64,000 nucleotides of DNA. It comes from Halomonas sp. Lineage in GTDB: Bacteria; Pseudomonadota; Gammaproteobacteria; Pseudomonadales; Halomonadaceae. Below the pieces are notes generated by a model that ran no database searches, was not told the origin of the DNA, and saw only the letters and a list, made by a program, of their open reading frames with translations. The DNA lies in contig NZ_DRFS01000025.1 in assembly GCF_011050415.1 (NCBI RefSeq), positions 1-64,000 of the forward strand. Direction: 5' to 3'. The stretch's first letter is position 1, and every line of letters begins with the position of its first letter. Of the stretch, positions 39,036-46,168 are shown in pieces. The position numbers were made by a program, and so were the translations under genes.

Positions 39036-39908
39036 GCACTTGATCCTAAAAAAATAGCGCTGTGCTGGCCCAACTACATCGATGCGGCAGAAGTGAGCGG
39101 TGGTGAATGGGTGCCGTCATTACCGCTGGAGCACGTGCAGGATGACCGTACGTCTGTCGTTGCTAAAACGGCATCGCTCGACCCAGCACATACCCAGTTT
39201 TCAATCACGACGGATCGCCGTCGCCCGCTGTATGTGTTGGCCATTCTCGCTCACAACCTGAGCGCAGCAGCGACGGTACGGACGCGGGTTTATCGGGATG
39301 CTGAGCAAACGGATCTGATCTATGACACTGATTGGCAAAACGTCTGGCCAGTAGTGTACGGCCTTGATGATGTGGTGTGGGGCAACGATAACTTTTGGAA
39401 CCGCCGCCTGACGGAAGAAGATCGCACCACTTACACGCCTCTGATGACGCAGTTCTTCGCTGACCGCCTGCTAGGCAGCAGCGTACATGTGGAGCTGCTC
39501 GATACGGGCAATCTTGAAGGCGCTATAACGCTTGGCAGGGTGATGCTTGCTGATGTGTGGCAGCCCCGTTACAACCTCGACTACGGCGTTCAGGACGGCT
39601 ATGACAGCGGTACCCAAATCACCCGAGCAGGCGACATGGCACGAACCGGCTATGCCCGCCGCCTGACGCCCAAGCGCACCGTTAGCTTTCAGTTATCCAA
39701 CCTCAATGAAGATGAGGCGTTCCTGCGCGTACACCGCTTACAGCGCACTCAGGACGTTGTCGGCGAAATCCTCTACCTCTATTCGCCGGTACCCAGCGCG
39801 GCCAACTTTGCCCGCACGATGATTGCCCAGCAAACCGAGCTGAACGGCATCACGCACCCCTATTTAGCAAACTACGAAAACGCCATGTCACTCCTGGAGA
39901 TACTCTAA
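39036..39908 (+). CDS. Tail structural protein
   Basis: MALDPKKIALCWPNYIDAAEVSGGEW; position downstream of 37597..39030. Confidence 0.6.
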   Translation, partial: ALDPKKIALCWPNYIDAAEVSGGEWVPSLPLEHVQDDRTSVVAKTASLDPAHTQFSITTDRRRPLYVLAILAHNLSAAATVRTRVYRDAEQTDLIYDTDWQNVWPVVYGLDDVVWGNDNFWNRRLTEEDRTTYTPLMTQFFADRLLGSSVHVELLDTGNLEGAITLGRVMLADVWQPRYNLDYGVQDGYDSGTQITRAGDMARTGYARRLTPKRTVSFQLSNLNEDEAFLRVHRLQRTQDVVGEILYLYSPVPSAANFARTMIAQQTELNGITHPYLANYENAMSLLEIL

Positions 39909-41470
39909 TGGCCAATAGCGTTACTTTCCCCGAGGCGCTGGGCGGCAACGGCCAGACCTACACCGACGACGCCGACCCGGATACGGGCCTTGATGGCCTG
40001 GGCTATACCGTCCGGTTCATTCCCTGCTTGCAGCAAGCGGTGGTCATGGGGCTATCAGCGCAGAGCAGTGCGTCAGCGGCATCTGGATTTGTCCAGCAGT
40101 GCCAAACACTGCGCCAAGAAGTGGCCACTGACAGGCAGGCAGTTGCTGCCGATCGCACCCATGTGAACCAGCAGAAAGGCTTGGTTGATACCGCTGCTGA
40201 GCAGGTGGCCACTGACAAGCAAACGGTTGCTGCCGATCGCACCCATGTGAACCAGCAGAAAGGCTTGGTTGATGGCGCTGCCGAACAAGTAGCCACCGAT
40301 CGGCAAGCGGTTGCAGACGATCGTACCCACGTTGATCAGCAGAAAGGCTTGGTTGACGATGCCGCCGAACAAGTAGCCATCGATCGCCAAGCTGTGGCCG
40401 ATGACCGCCTGGCTAGTGAGCAGGCAGCCGGTGCCTCAAGTGATGCTGCTGACGCGTCAATAGAGGCTAGGAACCAATCCGAAGCACTCTACGGTGATCT
40501 AAACGCTGTTGAAATCGCCAAGACTGAAGCTCAGCAAGCTGCGACAAAAGCAGCTGAAGAACGAGGGCTAGCTGAGACTGCACGTGGCGGCGCTGAAGGC
40601 GCGCAGGCCGCCTCAGAGCAAGCCGCCAGCGCCAGTCAACAAGCGGCAAATACAGCGATCAGCGAACACGTTGATGGGGAAGACCCTCATTCTCAGTACG
40701 CTAAAAGAGATGAGTTAAGCGCAGCGGCTGGCCGTGGTGTTGTGGGTGGTGAGGGGTCGTTGATGGTGGAAGGCTTTCGCGGACTTGGCACCGGCGCCGG
40801 TAAAAGCAATGCCTTTTTTGGTGTAAGCCTCAATATTTTTACTATTTCCGGAACTTACTTTATTGGCGGTACGGGTAACTCTGATACTCCCTCTGGCTCA
40901 TCTATGACTACGTGTAGCTTAGTAGTCAGCAACAATAATTCAGATAGCAACAGAATTTATCATGATGCATTAGAGCGAATCTCCAGCGCCGTAATATTAA
41001 AAGCGCACCGCTATTCAAACGATGGCGGCATTACATGGTCTCCGTGGGATATTTCGTTTGGGACGAGAAACTCTGTAGGTGTGGTGTCTCAAATTGAGGG
41101 TGTGCCCACAGGCGCGATTGCTCAAATCATATTTGCCGCGAGTGGCGTTGCGTTTAGGTATATCGGCGGTTTGCAAGTATGCATTAGAAATACACTTTCT
41201 TTGCAGTATATAAACACGTCCACGCTGCGCACCGACTGGACGTTCCCAGCCCCTTTTATTAATGGCGGTAGGATTGTTGATTTTATGCCATTGAGGCAAT
41301 CAGGAGGCAGCGCGCCGCCCGCGTCTTACAGGGGTGGGATTGAATGGGAGGATCAGCAAGGTATTGATACGTTAACTACGGCAAGGATAGCGCTGCTTTC
41401 CAGTGGATCTTTTATTGATGAAGGTAGTTTAAATGTACAGGCACTGGCGGTGGGGAGATGGCACGCATGA
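39908..41470 (+). CDS. Tail fibre protein with 28-aa coiled-coil repeats and pyocin-knob-like domain
   Basis: Four tandem VATDRQAVAADRTHVNQQKGLVDTAAEQ-type repeats; later DGGITWSPWDISFG. Confidence 0.8.
   Translation: MANSVTFPEALGGNGQTYTDDADPDTGLDGLGYTVRFIPCLQQAVVMGLSAQSSASAASGFVQQCQTLRQEVATDRQAVAADRTHVNQQKGLVDTAAEQVATDKQTVAADRTHVNQQKGLVDGAAEQVATDRQAVADDRTHVDQQKGLVDDAAEQVAIDRQAVADDRLASEQAAGASSDAADASIEARNQSEALYGDLNAVEIAKTEAQQAATKAAEERGLAETARGGAEGAQAASEQAASASQQAANTAISEHVDGEDPHSQYAKRDELSAAAGRGVVGGEGSLMVEGFRGLGTGAGKSNAFFGVSLNIFTISGTYFIGGTGNSDTPSGSSMTTCSLVVSNNNSDSNRIYHDALERISSAVILKAHRYSNDGGITWSPWDISFGTRNSVGVVSQIEGVPTGAIAQIIFAASGVAFRYIGGLQVCIRNTLSLQYINTSTLRTDWTFPAPFINGGRIVDFMPLRQSGGSAPPASYRGGIEWEDQQGIDTLTTARIALLSSGSFIDEGSLNVQALAVGRWHA
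40121..40412 (+). repeat. 84-bp in-frame tandem repeat (3 full units plus a partial)
   Basis: Units at 40121, 40205, 40289, partial 40373; gccgatcgcacccatgtgaaccagcagaaaggcttggttga. Confidence 0.95.
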
Positions 41471-41781
41471 AGTTAACGTTAAATTTAAATCCAAGCTTGG
41501 ATATAGAAACTAAAGTTGCGCTTAACGGAACTGTACTCACAGTGGATCAGGTTGATTATGATCTTTCGGAGCTGCCGGACGGTGCTACGGCATACCACCC
41601 AGTTTTGGGTAAAGTTTTCCGTTTCAGTGATGAGTATGAATGCACAATCAGAATGGGTTTTGGGGATAACGCTCCTGTAGAAACGCGTTTTCCAGAGCCT
41701 ATTATTCTTATTGATCATAGTGGGCCAGTAACTTTGCCACTTTATAATGCTGAGGAGAGTAATGATGAGCTGGCTCAATGA
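41467..41781 (+). CDS. Hypothetical tail-associated protein
   Basis: MKLTLNLNPSLDIETKVALNGTVLTVDQVDYDLSELPDGATAYHPV. Confidence 0.65.
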   Translation: MKLTLNLNPSLDIETKVALNGTVLTVDQVDYDLSELPDGATAYHPVLGKVFRFSDEYECTIRMGFGDNAPVETRFPEPIILIDHSGPVTLPLYNAEESNDELAQ

Positions 41782-42157
41782 TGCTGAGGTAACAACCCTT
41801 GAACAGCGAGCAGAACAACACGCGGCCAATTTACTTGCGAAGCTAGAAGAAAAGCGCAAAGCCGCTGAGGCTCTGGGTGTTACTGTGAATGGCATCCGCT
41901 ACAGCGGTGACCCTGCTAACCGTGCAGCGTTAATGGAGGTAGTTCAGTTCGCTAGAGAGGGCCAGCAAGCAACATTTGTAGCATGGAAAGACAGCGATGG
42001 CAGCTGGCATAACAACCACCCGCTATCAGAAGTCGAGCAAGCACTGCACGCCATCGCCCAGCGCCGGGGCGCATTGATCGCCCTGGAAGGCCAGTACCAG
42101 GCGCAAGTAGTTGCGGGCGAGATTGATAGCATTGAGGGGCTGAGCTGGGAGGTGTAG
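41765..42157 (+). CDS. DUF4376-like tail-fibre-associated protein
   Basis: AAEALGVTVNGIRYSGDPANRAALMEVVQFAREGQQATFVAWKDSDGSWH. Confidence 0.75.
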   Translation: MSWLNDAEVTTLEQRAEQHAANLLAKLEEKRKAAEALGVTVNGIRYSGDPANRAALMEVVQFAREGQQATFVAWKDSDGSWHNNHPLSEVEQALHAIAQRRGALIALEGQYQAQVVAGEIDSIEGLSWEV

Positions 42158-42252
42158 AAGCTCATCCGTGAGCTTGATCCCCCTAATCGGGGGCTACTCT
42201 CTTTCAACCGCTAGTGACAAAGTGATCACTCTCGATCATCCCCTATAAGGGG
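42158..42252 (+). other. Three consecutive hairpins downstream of tail-fibre genes
   Basis: AAGCTCA-tccg-TGAGCTT; CCCCC-taatc-GGGGG; CCCCT-ata-AGGGG. Confidence 0.6.
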
Positions 42253-42274
42253 CAATACTTAAATAATGTAGCAG

Positions 42275-42362
42275 AAGAGGAGTGACCACCCAAGGTGCTG
42301 GAACACCTGAGGTGGCCACCAACAAGCAACACACCTGCAAGTCGGCCTGGACTCCCCTGCCT
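42275..42362 (+). ncRNA. Candidate structured RNA upstream of com (possibly C4 antisense-RNA-like)
   Basis: GGAGT(42279-42283)/ACTCC(42351-42355) enclosing CCACC-ca-AGGTG-ctggaa-CACCT-ga-GGTGG; no ORF covers it. Confidence 0.5.
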
Positions 42363-42414
42363 AGCTAGGCGTTAGAGAGTCTAAGCCAAACGTTAGATTC
42401 GTCATAGGCTTGAC

Positions 42415-42612
42415 ATGGTGTTAATTGAAATCCGTTGTGAGCAGTGCAATCGCAAGCTGGCCAACGTCAGCGACTACCAGTTCATAGAAATAAAGTGCCC
42501 GCGCTGCAGGCACCTAAACCAGCAGAGAGCCACGAGCTCCAAACCCCTAAAGGAGATGCCTCGTGGCTACCCCAATCATTCCCTGGATGGGCGGCAAGCG
42601 CCGCCTCGCTGA
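42415..42612 (+). CDS. com: Com-like zinc-finger translational activator
   Basis: IRCEQCNRKLANVSDYQFIEIKCPRCRHLNQQR (CxxC...CxxC); overlaps downstream methylase. Confidence 0.85.
   Translation: MVLIEIRCEQCNRKLANVSDYQFIEIKCPRCRHLNQQRATSSKPLKEMPRGYPNHSLDGRQAPPR
42528..42568 (+). promoter_or_regulatory. Stem-loop sequestering SD and GTG start of the methylase gene
   Basis: AGCCACGAG(42528-36)/CTCGTGGCT(42560-68) plus CTCC(42537-40)/GGAG(42552-55); GTG start at 42563. Confidence 0.75.
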
Positions 42613-43354
42613 CCGTATCTTTCCCCTGATGCCGCCGCACCAGTGCTACGTAGAGCCCTTCGCAGGAGGGGCTGCACTGTTCTTTCTGCGCCCATCGCCC
42701 GCCGACGTCGAGGTGCTTAACGATGTTAACGGCGACCTAGTGAACCTCTACCGTGTTGTGCAGAACCATCTAGAAGAGTTCGTAAGGCAGTTTAAGTGGG
42801 CACTCTCAAGCCGCCAGGTCTTTGAGTGGCTGAAGGTGACACGGCCCGAAACGCTAACTGACATACAACGTGCAGCTCGCTTCTATTACCTACAGCAGAA
42901 CGCTTTCGGTGCCCGCATCGAAGGCCAAACGTTTGGCACTGCCACTACCACACCACCAGGCTTGAACCTGCTGCGCTTAGAGGAAACGCTATCAGCGGCC
43001 CACTTGCGCCTATCAAGCACCTTCATCGAGCACCTAAGCTGGCAGGACTGCATTGAACGGTATGACCGCCCACACACCCTCTTTTATATGGACCCACCCT
43101 ACTGGCAGACAGAGGGATATGGGGTACCCTTTGGCATAGAGCAGTACGAGCAAATGGCGAGCATGCTGGCCAAGCTCAAGGGCAAGGCCATCATCAGCCT
43201 CAACGACCACCCAGACATCCGCCGGATCTTCGCAGGCTACCACATCGAAACCACCGACATACGCTACACAGTTGGCGGCGGCAAAGGCTCAGATGCCAAA
43301 GAGGTGCTGATCTTCAGTTGGGATGTGGAGGCAGAACCGGCGGGGCTATTTTAA
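42563..43354 (+). CDS. D12-class DNA adenine methylase (Dam-like)
   Basis: IPWMGGKRRLADRIFPLMPPHQCYVEPFAGGAALFF; FYMDPPYW motif. Confidence 0.93.
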   Translation: MATPIIPWMGGKRRLADRIFPLMPPHQCYVEPFAGGAALFFLRPSPADVEVLNDVNGDLVNLYRVVQNHLEEFVRQFKWALSSRQVFEWLKVTRPETLTDIQRAARFYYLQQNAFGARIEGQTFGTATTTPPGLNLLRLEETLSAAHLRLSSTFIEHLSWQDCIERYDRPHTLFYMDPPYWQTEGYGVPFGIEQYEQMASMLAKLKGKAIISLNDHPDIRRIFAGYHIETTDIRYTVGGGKGSDAKEVLIFSWDVEAEPAGLF

Positions 43355-43364
43355 GGAATAAATT

Positions 43365-43631
43365 ATGAGCGCTGCCCAAGACGAAAATAGCATTGGTATG
43401 AATTGGCTTGTAGATAGCAGCGCTCTTTTAAAGGATGGCAATACAAGGGTTATCTTTTATAACCCTCAAGATGAGCTTCAGTGCCATGATCGCCTGTTTA
43501 ATCTGGAAGGGATGACAGTCGAGGAAATTGCTAGAAGACGTAATTCAAGCCCTGAGTTTTCTTATGAGCAGGTCTGTGAATTTGCAAAGTGTGCCAAGCT
43601 TGGGCTTTTATACAATTGGTTAGACTTATAA
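43365..43631 (+). CDS. Small protein at right end of Mu-like prophage, unknown
   Basis: 88-aa ORF downstream of methylase. Confidence 0.5.
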   Translation: MSAAQDENSIGMNWLVDSSALLKDGNTRVIFYNPQDELQCHDRLFNLEGMTVEEIARRRNSSPEFSYEQVCEFAKCAKLGLLYNWLDL

Positions 43632-43649
43632 AGTGATAGGCATTTGAGT

Positions 43650-43744
43650 AGTGCCAAATATGCCGCGAATGCCACGACTCCAACACTCCACGCACCTATG
43701 CCAATTACTCTGCGAGCTTATGCCAAATATGCCGCGCGTTTACA
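43650..43744. promoter_or_regulatory. Right transposase-binding end region with three TGCCAA(A/T)TA..C(T/C)GCG-type sites
   Basis: TGCCAAATATGCCGCG at 43652 and 43721; TGCCAATTACTCTGCG at 43699. Confidence 0.75.
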
Positions 43745-43749
43745 GATAA
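43745..43749. repeat. GATAA target-site duplication, right copy of the Mu-like prophage
   Basis: GCGCGTTTACA|GATAAgtaaag. Confidence 0.8.
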
Positions 43750-43751
43750 GT

Positions 43752-43892
43752 AAAGCTCTGCGGACACTTTGTGGACACTTTTGAAATAGCGCCCAATAAA
43801 AAGGGCTTAGCGATGTAAGCTAAGCCCTTGATATATTTGGTGCCGGTAGCCAGACTCGAACTGGCACACCCGTAAAGGCGGCGGATTTTGAA
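43752..43892. repeat. 141-bp direct repeat, left copy (attL region with 3' part of tRNA-Leu)
   Basis: Matches 54964-55104 with 5 mismatches; tRNA fragment 43838-43892. Confidence 0.95.
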
Positions 43893-44005
43893 GCCTTGGC
43901 GCACCTGCTCACTATGGCATACTGAATTGATTTTAAAGGATTTTCACCACGAAAAAAGCTCGTTATGGCTCGCTAGAGCTAAGTTTTGTTGTCGCAATGT
44001 GGACA

Positions 44006-44935
44006 CTAAGAAGGATTCTTTATATCTGTTAATTCAATTTCACTATTACTATCTAAATCTTCTAAATCATCCAGTAAGCTTAAAAAGTAATCAGCTGTTC
44101 TATCCATTTCAAATTCCTCATAGATTTCCTCTCTTTTTTCATAATTTTTAAGAGTCTTAAATAACTCATCACTATCTTCCACCACAAAACTCGTTATGCC
44201 ATAATCGGACAATGAACTTATAGCAATTTTAAAAATAACTTTATGATCATAAACTTTATTAACCAATTTCATTATAAATCTTGCTTTATCAGGATCGCAC
44301 CTATAACCAAAAGTTATTGAGTGTAAGTCTTTATCTCCTATAGAATAAAACTTATTCCGCCCTATCAATCTATATTCTTTTTCATATTTCCAGTCTTTAT
44401 GTTTTCTGAGAAAGGTGTTGACAACTTCAGATTCTTCACTCTCTAAAATTATGTTTTTAACATTAACTCTATAAGGATTCCCATAAACAATTTTCTTTAG
44501 CTCATTTTCTGGCAATCTATACCCTAAACTAACTCCTCTCATACCATCGCTATAGTGCCCCCACATTAACGGGTTAAGGTTACTTGTGGTAAAAGAGGTT
44601 ATTCTATAGCTTTTCTGAGCATCTCTTATTATCTTGTAACAAAATGACTCTATTAAACTCCTGTTCATAGGTTTTATAAGAGCATCGCCTTCGATATCTT
44701 GAGTATCAAAGGAATCTTTATACTTTGTGTTAATTAAACCTTTTTCTAATAACGCTATCAAAAGCTTAACAGGCAGCCCTCTATTCATCTCTTCCACATC
44801 AGCAGCCCAATCTATCTTAAAATTACTTTCGGCTGGGTCATTAAAATACTTCGGCTCATTTAAATAAATATTCTTTTCAAATAAACTCTGGATTAAATAT
44901 TCATTGATTTTGCAAAATTTATAAAATATCACCAC
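44006..44935 (-). CDS. DUF2971-family protein (cargo)
   Basis: KNIYLNEPKYFNDPAESNF...SFTTSNLNPLMWGHYSDGMRGVSLGY typical DUF2971. Confidence 0.82.
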   Translation of the reverse strand: MVIFYKFCKINEYLIQSLFEKNIYLNEPKYFNDPAESNFKIDWAADVEEMNRGLPVKLLIALLEKGLINTKYKDSFDTQDIEGDALIKPMNRSLIESFCYKIIRDAQKSYRITSFTTSNLNPLMWGHYSDGMRGVSLGYRLPENELKKIVYGNPYRVNVKNIILESEESEVVNTFLRKHKDWKYEKEYRLIGRNKFYSIGDKDLHSITFGYRCDPDKARFIMKLVNKVYDHKVIFKIAISSLSDYGITSFVVEDSDELFKTLKNYEKREEIYEEFEMDRTADYFLSLLDDLEDLDSNSEIELTDIKNPS

Positions 44936-45497
44936 ACACTCTCTCTACTGTTAGTTTTTTGCTTTTATAATCTAAGGTCATTCTTTTGAAAAACACTCCA
45001 GCATCTTTACAGACAGAATTCAATATCTTGTCTCTTCTTACTCTTTCCGGACTATTATGACTTGGGTCATCTAACTCAAGGACGCATGAAATACTAAAAT
45101 CATCTTTACCACACAAAACATAATCAAAATGCCATTGTGAAATCTGCCAGAACAGCGACTTATATTCTTTTGTAAAAGACTTATACTTCTTCAGATTAGG
45201 CTCAATTACATCTAAAACTCTAACTTGGCAGAATATGTAGTGTGTATCTCCATATTCTTTCGCCAGTATGTGAAAAACTTTTTGTTCAGATTCTGTAAGC
45301 AGTTTATTTTTAGCAACATAAGCTCCACCACGCTCTATTAAATTTTGAGCGTAGTTTTTCTCTTTAAGCTTATTTCTCTTTTTTATTCTTTTACTAAAAA
45401 AAATATTAGTGAAAAAAACAAATATCGTTAACAACACTACAAATATAAAAATTGCTATTGGTAAATCTGCAATTCCTGAAAACGGGTTTACTCCCAT
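44919..45497 (-). CDS. TM-anchored DUF2726-like protein (predicted PD-(D/E)XK-like fold; cargo)
   Basis: N-terminal TM; LLTESEQKVFHILAKEYG...WHFDYVLCGKDDFSISCVLELDDPSHNSPERVRRDKILNSVCKDAGV. Confidence 0.82.
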   Translation of the reverse strand: MGVNPFSGIADLPIAIFIFVVLLTIFVFFTNIFFSKRIKKRNKLKEKNYAQNLIERGGAYVAKNKLLTESEQKVFHILAKEYGDTHYIFCQVRVLDVIEPNLKKYKSFTKEYKSLFWQISQWHFDYVLCGKDDFSISCVLELDDPSHNSPERVRRDKILNSVCKDAGVFFKRMTLDYKSKKLTVERVCGDIL

Positions 45498-45562
45498 TTA
45501 GCTTGCCCCTCTTTATCCACAATGCCTTCCCCCTTGGAACCATCTATCCACAACCCTCTGTG

Positions 45563-45847
45563 CTAGTTGGTACCCGTCCCCGTTTGCTTCAACTCGCGGC
45601 GCGCCCTCTCTATATCGGGGCTTATTTGTCCGCATGCTTCGTCTGTCTGATCAGTCATTAGCCATAGCGTGTATTTGGTAAACGCCTTACTCACTTCAGC
45701 CAATAGCTTCCCAGACGGCCCGCTACGCCCCATCTCAATATTGATGAGGGTTTGCTTAGGCACGTCGATTAGATCGCAGAAGGCTTGGCGTCCCATCTCC
45801 TCCGCTTCACGTATTTCTCGCACTTTTTTGCCAAGTTCGCTTGACAT
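45563..45847 (-). CDS. Cro/CI-type HTH regulator (putative inovirus repressor)
   Basis: LGKKVREIREAEEMGRQAFCDLIDVPKQTLINIEMGRSGPSGKLL. Confidence 0.85.
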   Translation of the reverse strand: MSSELGKKVREIREAEEMGRQAFCDLIDVPKQTLINIEMGRSGPSGKLLAEVSKAFTKYTLWLMTDQTDEACGQISPDIERARRELKQTGTGTN

Positions 45848-45862
45848 ATATTTATTTCTGCC

Positions 45863-45899
45863 TATATTCGGATATAGATACTGTATTCAAATCTAGATA
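45863..45899. promoter_or_regulatory. Candidate operators in divergent inovirus regulatory region
   Basis: CTATAT-tcgg-ATATAG (45863-45878) and ATCTAGAT (45892-45899). Confidence 0.45.
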
Positions 45900-45958
45900 C
45901 AAGCTAAACAGCTACTGATTTGAAGATACCACAACATGCCACAGCGAGCAGGTACAGC

Positions 45959-46168
45959 ATGGAAACGAGCAACACGCCCCACGTCCCCGCACCTCAGGTG
46001 CCTGTAATGACGATAGAGCGCTTCTCTGAACTCACTGGCCTTACTGCCGACACCGTTCGCGGTCAGATGAACCAAGGGAACCTCCCCATTATCAAGGTGG
46101 GTCGTCGTCGTCTCGTTAATGTCGCGCTCTTTACCGCTGAGTGCCTTCAATCGGAGGACTGGCACTAA
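45959..46168 (+). CDS. AlpA/excisionase-like HTH DNA-binding protein
   Basis: MTIERFSELTGLTADTVRGQMNQGNLPIIKVGRRRLVNVALFTAECL. Confidence 0.75.
   Translation: METSNTPHVPAPQVPVMTIERFSELTGLTADTVRGQMNQGNLPIIKVGRRRLVNVALFTAECLQSEDWH

Larger units (their letters stand above)
6738..43744. mobile_element. Mu-like transposable prophage, complete
   Basis: TGT...ACA termini; GATAA direct repeat at 6733-6737 and 43745-43749; TGGCA/TGCCA terminal sites; MuA-like, MuB-like, GemA, Mor, DUF3164, terminase, DUF935 portal, MuF, gpG, protease, capsid, Com genes. Confidence 0.93.

Noticed and set aside
40121-40412. Regularly repeated sequence that could suggest a CRISPR array
   Set aside because: 84-bp units are contiguous, without spacers, and in frame within the tail fibre as four-heptad coiled-coil repeats.
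37597-41470. Possible invertible tail-fibre cassette as in Mu
   Set aside because: No inverted duplicate fibre ends and no Gin-like invertase in the window.
43838-43892. Second tRNA-Leu gene
   Set aside because: Only the 3' 55 nt is present, so it is the attL remnant; the intact tRNA is at 55050-55136.
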